The notes: generated by a model not told the origin, from the letters alone. A DNA stretch of 64,000 nt from JAQBVV01 sp965249205 (GCA_965249205.1 CBDFLL010000006.1:1054001-1118000); one strand, 5' to 3'. Shown: positions 18,149 to 26,864, counted from the stretch's first letter. Program-made: numbers and translations.

Positions 18149-18425
18149 GGCTCATCATCGCACGAAACTAGCGCCACGGAGCGGTCAGCTATTTTCAAAC
18201 TGACCCACTACCGACCGAGGCGGTGTTGCGCCGGCTCGGGGCCACACCAGACCAAATGGTTCGGGAACGCCGGCGTCCGCATGAGGAACTGCGCGCCCCG
18301 GGGAAACACCCGGGCGCAGACGTGGTCAGGTAGCCGGCACAGAGGTTATACTCAGACCTTTCCGGTCGGCGTTTTCCGTTCAGGTCTGGTGCCTGGAAGA
18401 ATCGAAAACACAGGAGGAGTGGTCG

Positions 18426-19001
18426 ATGCGTGTACTGATGACAGTAGGACTGGTGATGGCGTTGACGGGAAGCGCGATGGCGCAGGGCGCGGCCGAACTG
18501 AAGGTCGGCGACATGGCGCCGGAATTCTCGCTACAGGGCACTGACGGCATGACACACGTGCTGTCTGAATACCGCGGCCAGCAGGCTGTTGTTGTCGCCT
18601 GGTTCCCGCGTGCGTTCACAACGGGCTGCACGATCGAGTGCAAGTCGCTGGCGGAAAACGGCGACGAGATCAGGAAGTTCGAGGTGGCGTACTTCATGGC
18701 GAGTGTTGACTCCCTTGAGGACAACATCCGGTTCGCCAACGCGACGTCGGTGACGCTCGGCGAGGGCGCGAACGCGCGGGTCGTCGAAAAAGAGGAGGCC
18801 GACTTCCCGATGCTCAGCGACCCGACCAAGGAGGTCGCGACGAAGTACGGGGTGCTGAACGCGCGCGGTGTCGCGAGCCGGTGGACGTTCTATATAGACA
18901 AGGACGGTCGGATTGCCGCCATCGACAAGATGGTGCAACCCGATAGGTCTGCTGAGGACATGGTTATCAAACTCGCCGAGATCAACGTGGCGATGAGGTA
19001 A
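18426..19001 (+). CDS. Exported peroxiredoxin (Bcp/PrxQ-like)
   Basis: 191 residues with a cleavable signal peptide ending AMAQG. The thioredoxin-fold peroxidase domain has VAWFPRAFTTGCTIEC: the first cysteine is the peroxidatic one, and a second lies four residues later where PrxQ usually has its resolving cysteine five residues on. Predicted to reduce peroxides in the periplasm. AGGAGTGGTCG precedes the ATG. It is monocistronic, ending at a strong hairpin. Confidence 0.88.
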   Translation: MRVLMTVGLVMALTGSAMAQGAAELKVGDMAPEFSLQGTDGMTHVLSEYRGQQAVVVAWFPRAFTTGCTIECKSLAENGDEIRKFEVAYFMASVDSLEDNIRFANATSVTLGEGANARVVEKEEADFPMLSDPTKEVATKYGVLNARGVASRWTFYIDKDGRIAAIDKMVQPDRSAEDMVIKLAEINVAMR

Positions 19002-19012
19002 CAAGTGAGTGC

Positions 19013-19045
19013 GCCCCCGCCTCCGCCCAGGGCGGAAGCGGGGGC
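19013..19045. terminator. Strong hairpin between convergent genes
   Basis: GCCCCCGCCTCCGCCC pairs with GGGCGGAAGCGGGGGC around a one-base loop with one A-C mismatch, a long GC hairpin just after the peroxiredoxin stop and before the convergent outer-membrane gene. No T-run, so it may act on both strands as a structure-dependent terminator. Confidence 0.75.
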
Positions 19046-19420
19046 AACCGCTCAGACCTACCGGAAGAGATACTTCAACCCACCCCAGAACTGGTAGTTC
19101 ACGTCAGGATCGCTCATGCGATCAAACATCTGGCGGTACTCCACGCTGAGCAAGGCCTGATTCAGCCGCTCATCGCTTGTCCACAAGGGCACTCCAAAGG
19201 TGCCGAGCCAGCCCGGCGTCACGCTGTCGGTGTGCGTGAGATCCCAGAACGTGATGCCCGTGCCGACGTAGGCTCCCGGACCAAACAGGAAGTCGATTTC
19301 AGCGTCGGCAAACAAACTCGTGCGATCGCTCTTATCGACGTTCACCGCCACACCAATCGCAGGCGCAAACGACACATGCTCGGCCATCTTCAGCGCCACG
19401 CCTCCCTTGAGGCCTACTAG

Positions 19421-20823
19421 CAGGCTGCTGAAGAACCCGGGTGATCGGGCCGTTTTCTAAGGATCATGCGAGTCACCACCGACCGACAACGGTGCGCACG
19501 GCTGTGCGCTGGCCCCGATCAAGGGGCCGGCGACACGCGCGGCCGGTGATCAGGGACACCTCGCCTCCAGATTCCGCAGCCGACGAGGGCGACACCGCGA
19601 TGCCGGAGTTTGCGCAAGCCGCCGACGGTCTTCATCCAGCCAAAGACCTGTTCTACGAGTTTCCGTTTCCGCTGACCTCGCCTCCAGATTCCGCAGCCGG
19701 ACCAAGTTATAGACCGTGGCGGCGAAGGTAAGCTGCCAATCCACGAGGGCGACACCGCGATGCCGGAGTTTGCGCAAGCCGCCGACGGTCTTCATGACCT
19801 GTTCTACGAGTTTCCGTTTCCGCTGACTGACGTGATAGCCCGCATGCCGCGTGGTCCGGCCATCGATCGCACTCCAGCGGACCTTCTGAGCAACGTGGGG
19901 CGTGACGGCCCGGATACGGACAGCGGCCACAAAGCTTGCCACATCGTAGCCCTTGTCCGCCCCGACCGTGCTGCCCGGCGGCGCGCTGGCCTCCAGCAAC
20001 AGCGCCGCTGCCTCGCGTTCGGCGGTCCCCGTCGCGTGAGTCGCGCAGACGTTGGCGACAAGTCCCTGTCGATTGTCCAGCAGCACGTGGCCCAGATACG
20101 CCAGCTTGGCTTCCTTCCCCTGGCCCTTCCGAGGCAGCATCGCCTCCGGATCGGTCGTCGACTGGTGCGTGTCGTTGCGCCGCCGCTCCCCGTGGAAGTT
20201 GACCGTGGGATTCCCGGGGTCATCGGGCGGGTCGCTCTCCGCCGCGTCCCGGCACCGAAAGCTCTTCAGGCTGGCCCACGCTTCCAATTGGGTCCCATCC
20301 ACAGTGAAGTGTTCGTCCGAGAGCAGCCCGGCCGCCCGCGCGTGGGCCTGCACCGCATCAAAGAAGGCGGCCGCGAGATCGCCCGCCAGCAGCCGGTCGC
20401 GATTCTTGGTAAACGTGGTGGGATGCCAAACCGGGTCGTCCAAATTCAAGCCCACGAACCAGCGGAACAGCAGGTTGTAATTGAGCTCTTCCATCAGCAG
20501 CCGCTCGCTCCGCACCGTGTAGAGCACCTGCAGCAACAACGCGCGCAGCAGCTGTTCCGGCGGGATCGACGGACGCCCTGTGTTGGCGTACAGGCCGGCG
20601 AACCTGCGCGACATCGTTCTCAGCGCTTCGTCCGTCAGCGCGCGAACCGCGCGGAGCGGATGGTCGGCTGGCACGCGCTGTTCCGGCGACAGGTAGCTGA
20701 ACATGTGAGTGCTTTGCTCATCGTGTCCGCGCATGATGGGGCTCCCTTCAGCGGTGTTGGGAGCATGGTAGTACGCCGGGATCGATCTGTCGATCCCATT
20801 TCACGGAGTTTTTCAGCAGCCTG
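19421..20823. mobile_element. IS5-family element, copy A
   Basis: Ends CAGGCTGCTGAAGAACCCGG and, inverted on the right, CAGGCTGCTGAAAAACTCCG, flanked by CTAG at 19417-19420 and 20824-20827, the 4-base YTAR-type duplication of the IS5 group. Compared with copy B (31591-34178) it carries an internal tandem duplication of about 120 bases near the left end (around 19565-19790) and a 9-base deletion in the transposase. It lies in the same orientation as copy B. Confidence 0.92.
19550..20734 (-). CDS. IS5-family transposase, rearranged C-terminus
   Basis: 394 residues. N-terminal DUF772-type region (LSPEQRVPADHPLRAVRAL, then RPSIPPEQLLRALLLQVLY), DDE residues in FTVDGTQLEAWAS and GADKGYD, and a C-terminal KRKLVEQV...MKTVGGLRKLRHRG. 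Loss of three residues (FGW, from QVFGWMKTV) at the C-terminal catalytic segment, and a duplicated tail after NLEAR, distinguish it from the copy B sequence, where that segment is intact. FGW sits next to the third acidic site in IS5 enzymes, so activity is doubtful. Confidence 0.85.
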   Translation of the reverse strand: MRGHDEQSTHMFSYLSPEQRVPADHPLRAVRALTDEALRTMSRRFAGLYANTGRPSIPPEQLLRALLLQVLYTVRSERLLMEELNYNLLFRWFVGLNLDDPVWHPTTFTKNRDRLLAGDLAAAFFDAVQAHARAAGLLSDEHFTVDGTQLEAWASLKSFRCRDAAESDPPDDPGNPTVNFHGERRRNDTHQSTTDPEAMLPRKGQGKEAKLAYLGHVLLDNRQGLVANVCATHATGTAEREAAALLLEASAPPGSTVGADKGYDVASFVAAVRIRAVTPHVAQKVRWSAIDGRTTRHAGYHVSQRKRKLVEQVMKTVGGLRKLRHRGVALVDWQLTFAATVYNLVRLRNLEARSAETETRRTGLWLDEDRRRLAQTPASRCRPRRLRNLEARCP

Positions 20824-21446
20824 CTAGCGGGGCATCTCCGTCCCAACGGAGGTTGCGGCTCACATCAGGTTCCCCCCTTCGGAGCGCCATCCACTGCATC
20901 ACCGAACCCTGTGGCAGCGTCGCCACAGTCACCTGACCCACCGCCAGATTGTGTTGCACCTGCTCCGTCAAGGCCGGCATACCCGCTTGTTCAAGTACTG
21001 TGGCGAGATCGGCCTGAATTGTTGCGCGCCCCATGGTCCGCGCGAGGGCGGCGATATCGTTGACGGGGTCAACGAAGCGAGTCGCGCCACCAAGACTCGT
21101 GACTGAACTCGGCGGCTCCTGTTGCGCAAACGCGGTGGATGCCGCGAGTACAAGGCACGTGACTGCGAGGCCGTAACAGGCGGCGCTGTGAGTGGGGGTG
21201 CGACGATGTGATGCGTTACGAATCATCTCTTCGTGACCTCTACCAGAAATATGCGTGAGTATCGTAGGTACGCGTCGTGCGCCGGCAGCGCCGACGGCCA
21301 CGCGTTGCGACCCTCGTAACCGAGCCCCCGAGAGCCTTTCCGCCTTTTATTTTATGTCGGACGCCAGCGCGGACAACGGCCGTCTGGACCCAGCGGGCTG
21401 CCGCTGGAGTCTGCCGTCGGTGTGCTACGATGTCCGGTCCAACCTT

Positions 21447-21522
21447 GCCGGTGTAGCTCAGTTGGTAGAGCAGCTGATTCGTAATCAGCAGGTCGGTGGT
21501 TCGAGTCCACTCGCCGGCTCCA
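21447..21522 (+). tRNA. tRNA-Thr (anticodon CGT)
   Basis: Complete cloverleaf: acceptor GCCGGTG pairs with CGCCGGC, D-arm AGCTCAGTTGGTAGAGC, anticodon stem GCTGA/TCAGC around loop TTCGTAA giving anticodon CGT (reads ACG), T-arm with GGTTCGAGTCC. CCA is encoded at 21520-21522. An IS481 remnant starts about 28 bases downstream. Confidence 0.96.
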
Positions 21523-21549
21523 CTCTTTTCAGGTCCGTTCGCCGCATCA

Positions 21550-21787
21550 GTCAGCCCATGTGCCCCGCAGTCCTTGTACCGCTCATAGATCTTGTAGCCG
21601 GTCTTTCGAGAAATCCCGAACTCGGCGCACAACGCCGTCATCTTCTCGCCGTCCAGCAGCCGGGCAATGAATCGGAGACGTTCGTCCACGACATGACACT
21701 CCTTCCAAGGCATCACACCCTCCCGTTCGCGGGAAAGTGTCACCCATGTCTCCGGAATGAAATGTCACCCTTCTCTCAGGAAGGGCA
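21550..21787 (-). pseudogene. Truncated IS481-family element
   Basis: The first 55 or so transposase codons (MPWKECHVVDERLRFIAR, then ISRKTGYKIYERYKDCGAHGLTD) and the left terminal repeat are preserved, ending at TGCCCTT on the minus strand. It is closely related to the complete element at 31954-33244. The rest of the element is missing; sequence similarity stops near 21550. Confidence 0.88.
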
Positions 21788-21799
21788 CCGTCAATTCGT

Positions 21800-22290
21800 C
21801 AAACACTTAGCAGCTCTTGGTCGAAGAAGTCGTCGCGCAGCTGCCCTGTGACCCGGGCGGTCTGAAGCTGGCCCGCATTGTCCAGCTGTGTGGGTTGGGC
21901 AACGAGCACACGGCGGCGAGGCTCGACCCGCGCACGACTCGTCGCCGCCCTGGAGCACGCGGGGTGGGAATCGACGCACCGTCGCGACGGGAACTACTGG
22001 GTGCCGACCCGGCGTGAACCCTGACCCTCTCACTATAGGAGTACACACACCACCCCCCTGTGTGTACTAGAGCCATCGCCCGCCAAGAGGGGGTCACCCG
22101 CGCCCGGGTGACCCAGCAGGTCATGGGCCTGCTCCGCCTCGCGCCCGAGATCCAGGCGCGCGTCCTGTCTCTCCCCGACATGGTCCGCCGGCCGGCGATC
22201 ACCGAGCGCGTCTTGCGGCCTATCGCGCAACTGGAAAACGTCACCGACCAGAAGGCCACGTTCGAGGCACTCACCGACCAAGTCGTGTAG
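21800..22290 (+). pseudogene. Degenerate mobile-element gene remnants
   Basis: Two protein-like scraps in different frames. 21935-22019 reads AALEHAGWESTHRRDGNYWVP, and 22060-22290 reads EGVTRARVTQQVMGLLRLAP followed by RPAITERVLRPIAQLEN. The second resembles the short helix-turn-helix ORF often found with recombinases in integrative elements. Neither has a convincing start. Likely debris of an island inserted near tRNA-Thr. Confidence 0.4.
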
Positions 22291-22963
22291 GGTCAGCCTG
22301 ACGCGACGCCGGGGGTGTTCCGAGGGTCACGAACCGCTCGAGGCGGGTCACCTCATCGTCGTCAACATACTTGCCGATCTCGCGGCGAAACTGTTCCATC
22401 GCCACGTAGGGACGGTACTCCTTGAACTCACGGAGCATTCGGTTACCGAGGCCGGGAATTGACAGGATGGCATCGTCGCTCGCGGTGTTGAGGTCCATCG
22501 GCACGAACACGTACTGCGCGAGCCGTGCTAGCTCCGTGTCGTCCACGTACTTAGCGATCTCACGGTCGAACTGCGCGAGCGCCACGTAGGGGCGGTATTC
22601 CTTGAACTCCCGCAGCATCCGGGCGCCCACGTTGGGGATCATCTGGATCTCCTCGTCCGACGCGGTGTTGAGGTTGAGGTGCACGAACATGCGGCCGTAG
22701 AGCGCGGTCCGCTGGGCGGCGTCCAGCGACCTACCCGCGAGGAAGGCGTCGAGGTCAGCCATGCGCAGGAACGGCCGCTCGGCGACGAGCGCGGCGGCGA
22801 GTGCCGGGGTCATGCGCGGCAGTTCGGCCAGCTCGCTCTCCGGCACCGTGTTGGCATCGACGATCGTGACCGGCGCGCCGACCTGGGCGCGCGCTGGCGC
22901 GCCGAGCCCGAGAGCCAGTACAACGACCGAAACGTAGACAAGCACAGCAACGTGGTGTTTCAT
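22271..22963 (-). CDS. Exported helix-hairpin-helix (ComEA-like) repeat protein
   Basis: 230 residues with a signal peptide ending ARAQ. Three ComEA/PsbU-type units follow: VDANTVPESELAELP, then LNLNTASDEEIQMIPNVG and MDLNTASDDAILSIPGLG, the last two each followed by RMLREFKEYRPYVA. Such domains bind DNA in ComEA or mediate protein contacts. AAGGAG lies 8 bases before ATG. It is the last gene of a minus-strand group with the membrane protein and the CbiX-TonB receptor, so a role in that uptake system rather than competence is possible. Confidence 0.85.
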   Translation of the reverse strand: MKHHVAVLVYVSVVVLALGLGAPARAQVGAPVTIVDANTVPESELAELPRMTPALAAALVAERPFLRMADLDAFLAGRSLDAAQRTALYGRMFVHLNLNTASDEEIQMIPNVGARMLREFKEYRPYVALAQFDREIAKYVDDTELARLAQYVFVPMDLNTASDDAILSIPGLGNRMLREFKEYRPYVAMEQFRREIGKYVDDDEVTRLERFVTLGTPPASRQADPTRLGR

Positions 22964-23380
22964 GATCTAACTCCTTGTAAACGGGACGCTCGGACTCCGA
23001 TGCCGTGTCCGGACAGCCCTGGATGGCGATGTGCGTCGGTCAGCCCCACGAACCCCAACAGCCTCATCGGCCCGGTGCCAGCGTGGGCGTGGCACCGCTG
23101 AGCGACTCGCGGAACAGCGTGAGCCCCTCCATACCCGGATACAGCTCGCGCTCGAACTCCTCAACGTGATGTTTCATGATCAAACTTCTGGTGAACGGGA
23201 CGCTCGGACTCCGATGCCGTGTCCGGACAGCCCCGGGTGGCGATGCGCGTAGATCAGCCCCACGAACCCCAACAGCATCATCGACCCGGGTGCCAGCGTG
23301 GGCGTGGCACCGCTGAGCGACTCGCGGAACAACGTGAGCCCCTCCATGCCCGGATAGAGCTCGCGCTCGAACTCCTCGTT
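22950..23380. repeat. Direct tandem duplication of a gene junction (~215 bp period)
   Basis: The segment 22950-23160 (start of the helix-hairpin-helix gene plus upstream DNA) is about 90 percent repeated at 23162-23380. Both share GTGATGTTTCATGATC-like starts, the run AACGGGACGCTCGGACTCCG and the 3-prime end of the membrane-protein gene. The duplication left a vestigial ATGAAACATCACGTT start at 23162-23176 and a second truncated copy of the membrane-protein C-terminus. Confidence 0.85.
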
Positions 23381-23641
23381 GCCGGCGTAGTGGTAGCCGA
23401 CACCGATGAAGCCGCTCGCGACGAACAGCACCATTAGGAACTGCAGCACGCGCACGCTCGCCGCGCCGGGCAGCACGGCCTGCCAGACCGCCACGACCAG
23501 GCCGGCCACGAGCAGCAGCAGTGGTGAGAGCTGCACGGCGTCCTCGTAGTGCCCCAGGAGCGTCAACTCAACCCCCGTGCCGACGATGCCGACGGAGAGG
23601 AGCGAAAGCAGGAGCGCACGAGATGGTACCGAGGGGCGCAC
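23180..23641 (-). CDS. Small integral membrane protein of unknown function
   Basis: 153 residues from a GTG at 23641 preceded by CGGGAGC; a GTG at 23734 would add 31 basic residues and is less likely since an operator-like palindrome overlaps it. Four hydrophobic segments are visible (LLLSLLSVGIVGTGVELTLL; SPLLLLVAGLVVAVWQAVL; LQFLMVLFVASGFIGVGYHY; SMMLLGFVGLIYAH). It lies between the TonB-receptor and helix-hairpin-helix genes. Probably an inner-membrane partner of the uptake system; I do not recognise the family. Confidence 0.65.
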   Translation of the reverse strand: MRPSVPSRALLLSLLSVGIVGTGVELTLLGHYEDAVQLSPLLLLVAGLVVAVWQAVLPGAASVRVLQFLMVLFVASGFIGVGYHYAGNEEFERELYPGMEGLTLFRESLSGATPTLAPGSMMLLGFVGLIYAHRHPGLSGHGIGVRASRSPEV

Positions 23642-23733
23642 GCTCCCGTGCGGTGGATGAGTCTGTCTCCGTGCCCACCGAATCAGGACGTTCGCCGACG
23701 CCGAGCACGCACGCAAGAGACGCTTTATCGGCA

Positions 23734-23748
23734 CGAGACTAAGTCTCA
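23734..23748. promoter_or_regulatory. 15-bp palindrome, candidate Fur-type box (site 2)
   Basis: CGAGACTAAGTCTCA is a 7-1-7 inverted repeat with the core GAGACTNAGTCTC, identical to the core of the site upstream of the receptor gene at 27104-27118. It sits just upstream of the membrane-protein gene, inside the end of the receptor intergenic junction. Confidence 0.55.
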
Positions 23749-23774
23749 ATCCCCACCTGGTTCGTTGTTCGCCA

Positions 23775-26700
23775 CTACCAGTCGTACCCCAGGGAGGCAA
23801 CGATGCCGATCCCCGGGCTTGAGTACCGATCGATCACTGGGTCGTTCGCCTGGCGTCCCCGCACGTTCCACCACTCGAAGTACGTCGCGTCCGTCAGGTT
23901 GAGCAGGCCGAGACGAAGCGTGAGCGCCTCCGCAAGCGAGACATGGCTCACCAGGTCGACGACCTGGTAGGCGCCCGGCTCGAACTGGTTCTCGTCAGAG
24001 GCAGCCTGGTACGACTCGACCAATCGGACCGACAGCTCGGCGCCCCAGCGGCCGGCGGGGTGGATGTACCGGATGCCGAGCACGCCTTCGGTCGGAGCGA
24101 TAGACCCCAGCGGGGTCTCGGCGGCGAGGGGCGGGACGGTGGCGTCCTTCACGATCTCGACGCCGTCGATGCGCGCGTAGCTCCCGCGAATCATCACGCT
24201 GTCGGTCACGTACGCTTCACCGCGCAGCTCAACGCCCCTGATCTCTGCTTCTTGGAGGTTCTGGCTCTGGAATTCAAGCAGCCGGGTACGCGGATTGAAC
24301 CCGATGCGGGTCGACTCGATGAAGTCATCGTACCGGTTCGAGAAGGCGGTCACGCCGACGCTCGCGCGGTCGAACGCGGTGCGCACGCCGACCTCGATGT
24401 TGTCGCTGGTCTCGGCCCTGAGATGCGCATTCGGCAGCGTCGTGTAGCCGCCGCGCGGATTGGTGAAGCCGGTGTTGATGGCGCTGTAGGCCGGCGCCCG
24501 AAATCCGCTCGCGTACTGGGCATGGATGGTCACCACGTCCGTCACCTGCGCCGCCAGGCCCACCTTCGGTGAGACGGCGCCGTTGGAGAAGTCGACTGGC
24601 TCCGGGTTGAGGCTTGCAATGAAGACCGGGTCACGCTGGTTGGCGTCGAGCGTGAAGTGGTCATACCGCACCCCGGGCACGAGCGTGACACGGCCGAACC
24701 GGATCTCCGCTTGAGCGTACGTCCCGGCTTCGGCGCCGTGGCTCTCGGGAAAGTACTTGGTCGGGAAGATCAAGCTTGTTGGCACAGGCGCCCCGGTTTG
24801 CAGGTTGGTCTCGCTCCGGTCGCGCAGGATGTCAAATCGGTCGGTCTTGTAGCTGGCGCCGAACGTGACCAGCACGCCGTTGTCCGGATTGCCCAACCAC
24901 GTCTGACCCTGGGCCGAGCCGCCATAACCAACCTGCTCGTAGTCGACCGTCTCATGGCGCGTCGAGTGCGTCGGCGGGCCGAAGGCGAACGTCAGACGCT
25001 CCCGGTCGACGACCTGCGACGTGTCGTTGCGCTGCCCGTAGACACGCCACGACAGCTGATCGAGGCCGGCCCGGTCGACGAGCGTGTGATCGAGCGACAG
25101 ACGCAAGCGGGCCTGCGTGTCGACCGCCATCGAATCCAACGTGTCATAGGTAAACGGGCCGAGGCGCGTCACGCCCATGTCGGAGAACCAGGCCGTGTCG
25201 ACGCGGGTGTCGTAAACCTCCGTGGCCACGCGCCAGATGTTGCCGGGCGTGGCGGCAAAGACGACCTTGCCCAGGAGTTGCTGGCTGTGGATGTCTTGTG
25301 GATTCGCCGCGGTCCGGGTGACATCCGTGGTCGTGACGGTCCCTTTGGTGCGGATTTCGTTCCCGCGGTTGACGCTGGCAAAGAGCGATGCTTGGAGCCG
25401 CTCGGTGCCCCCGGCTAGCGTGAGGTTCCCACTGATATCACCCGCGCGACCATCCCACGTCGTCTTGGCGCCGATGTAGAATCGCTGGCCGCGGAGGTAG
25501 TCCGCGGGATCTTTCGTGAACAGCGACACGACGCCCCCGAGGGCATCACTCCCGTAGAGCGCCGAGTTCGCGCTCCGCACCACCTCGACCGACTGCAGCG
25601 CGTCGAGATCGAGTCCCACTTGATGGACATTGAACGGGCCGAAGTCAAACTGCTCCGATGTCTGCACGCCGTCCACCTGCGTCATGACACGATTCCCGCC
25701 GATGCCGCGGATATTGAAGCCGTTGAGGCCCAGACGGGTCACGTGGTTCTCGACGTACACCCCCGGTTCGTACTTGACGAGGTCGGCGAAGGTCTCCAGC
25801 TGCCTCCCCTGAATGACGTCGCTGTCGATGACCGTCACCGTGCCTGGGGTCTCCCGCACCGGTGTCGGCCGGAGCGTCGCCGTGACGGTCACGGATTCGA
25901 AAAACGTCAGCGGATCGTCAGTCGACTGTGCAGTACCGGGTGCTGGAGCGGCGTCCGGGGAGGACCCCCGCTGATCGGGCGACGGCTGGCCGGCCACCGC
26001 CTGCGGCGCCGAGACACGCTCGACCTGAGACAGGACCCAGTCAGCGATCCGGTTGTCCGGGAGCACAGGGCGACCGTCCCAGCGGTACTCCAATTCTGTG
26101 AGTACGGTGGGGATCTGGTCGACGACGCGGCCCGGCCCGAGCAGGAGCGGCACGACGACGACGCGGCCCGACGCGGCCCGGCTGGCCACCGAGTGTCTGA
26201 ACTCCGCGAGCGCCTGGTCTTTGACCGGCGTTGGCGCATCGTCCCGCAAGAGGCGGACGTCGATCTCCCGAAACGGTACACGGGACCGGATCTGGACGCC
26301 AAGGTCTCGGATCACGCCCATCCACCGGTCTGCGTCCGCGTCACCGTTCGGCCCGTGTGCCACGATGACGAGGCTCTCTCGGGACGGGTCGCGGCTGAGC
26401 GCCCGCGCCCGGTCGGACAGGATGTCCGCGAGGATCGGATGGGCATCCAGCGCTGGCGTGACGCCGACCACGTCAGCAGGCCCGTGCAGCTGCGTGAGTT
26501 TCATCCATTCGGAACCCGGGTAATCGTCCCGAAGGCCCCCAATGAAGCGGACCTGCTCGTAATGGGAGCTATAGGAAGACACCAGGAGCGGCACGATAAC
26601 CACTCGCTGGACGCCCGCCGCGACCAGGTTGTCGTACGCTTCCTGCGGCGTGCGGTTTTTCGCACCCATCAGGTACGCCGCTGTGGTTGGCGTGTGCTGC

Positions 26701-26864
26701 CGAATGATCGTCACGGCAGCCTCTACATTGGCGTTCCACGCCGCCGTCGAGCCGTGGGCCACGACTAGCACGCCGAGTGGCTCATCAGCCGCCGCCGCGA
26801 GCGTCGAGCCGACGAATGAGAGAATGAGGGTCGAGAACAACAGAAGCCGAGCGCTGTGAGTCAT
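23775..26864 (-). CDS. CbiX-type chelatase / TonB-dependent receptor fusion
   Basis: 1029 residues, ATG 26864 behind AGGAGGTG. Signal peptide to about residue 26. Residues 28-285 are a tandem CbiX/SirB-like chelatase with histidines H37 (VVAHGS) and H170 (IVAHGPNGD). A P/S/A-rich linker leads to a TonB-box-like ESVTVTA near 323, a plug (VRETPGTVTVIDSDV through LYGSDALGGVVSLFT) and a C-terminal 22-strand-type barrel resembling heme/hemoglobin receptors. CbiX normally inserts cobalt or iron into a tetrapyrrole in the cytoplasm, so an exported copy joined to a receptor suggests metal-tetrapyrrole capture and handling at the outer membrane. That role is inference. A palindrome upstream may give metal-dependent control. 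Confidence 0.9.
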   Translation of the reverse strand: MTHSARLLLFSTLILSFVGSTLAAAADEPLGVLVVAHGSTAAWNANVEAAVTIIRQHTPTTAAYLMGAKNRTPQEAYDNLVAAGVQRVVIVPLLVSSYSSHYEQVRFIGGLRDDYPGSEWMKLTQLHGPADVVGVTPALDAHPILADILSDRARALSRDPSRESLVIVAHGPNGDADADRWMGVIRDLGVQIRSRVPFREIDVRLLRDDAPTPVKDQALAEFRHSVASRAASGRVVVVPLLLGPGRVVDQIPTVLTELEYRWDGRPVLPDNRIADWVLSQVERVSAPQAVAGQPSPDQRGSSPDAAPAPGTAQSTDDPLTFFESVTVTATLRPTPVRETPGTVTVIDSDVIQGRQLETFADLVKYEPGVYVENHVTRLGLNGFNIRGIGGNRVMTQVDGVQTSEQFDFGPFNVHQVGLDLDALQSVEVVRSANSALYGSDALGGVVSLFTKDPADYLRGQRFYIGAKTTWDGRAGDISGNLTLAGGTERLQASLFASVNRGNEIRTKGTVTTTDVTRTAANPQDIHSQQLLGKVVFAATPGNIWRVATEVYDTRVDTAWFSDMGVTRLGPFTYDTLDSMAVDTQARLRLSLDHTLVDRAGLDQLSWRVYGQRNDTSQVVDRERLTFAFGPPTHSTRHETVDYEQVGYGGSAQGQTWLGNPDNGVLVTFGASYKTDRFDILRDRSETNLQTGAPVPTSLIFPTKYFPESHGAEAGTYAQAEIRFGRVTLVPGVRYDHFTLDANQRDPVFIASLNPEPVDFSNGAVSPKVGLAAQVTDVVTIHAQYASGFRAPAYSAINTGFTNPRGGYTTLPNAHLRAETSDNIEVGVRTAFDRASVGVTAFSNRYDDFIESTRIGFNPRTRLLEFQSQNLQEAEIRGVELRGEAYVTDSVMIRGSYARIDGVEIVKDATVPPLAAETPLGSIAPTEGVLGIRYIHPAGRWGAELSVRLVESYQAASDENQFEPGAYQVVDLVSHVSLAEALTLRLGLLNLTDATYFEWWNVRGRQANDPVIDRYSSPGIGIVASLGYDW

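Larger units (their letters stand above)
15452..18212. mobile_element. IS1-family element with passenger genes, complete
   Basis: Perfect 18-base terminal inverted repeats, GGTAGTGGGTCAGTTTGA at 15452-15469 and its reverse complement at 18195-18212. They are flanked by an 8-base direct repeat GACCGAGG at 15444-15451 and 18213-18220. IS1-family ends start GGT and make 8-9 base duplications, which fits. The 2761-base unit holds one transposase (minus) plus four non-transposase genes, three in a coupled plus-strand operon and one convergent. Intact ends and duplication argue for recent insertion. Confidence 0.93.
19058..21226 (-). pseudogene. Outer-membrane-like protein gene split by an IS5-type element
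   Basis: Two pieces of one gene flank IS5 copy A. The N-terminal piece (21226 down to 20824) has a signal peptide ending AFAQQ and a helical region. The C-terminal piece (19420 down to 19058) is beta-barrel-like and ends with an aromatic-rich strand YQFWGGLKYLFR. Removing the element and one CTAG copy restores a continuous frame through DGDAPLVGLKGGVALKM. The intact protein would be about 250 residues, an exported beta-barrel of unknown function. The gene is inactivated here. Confidence 0.85.
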
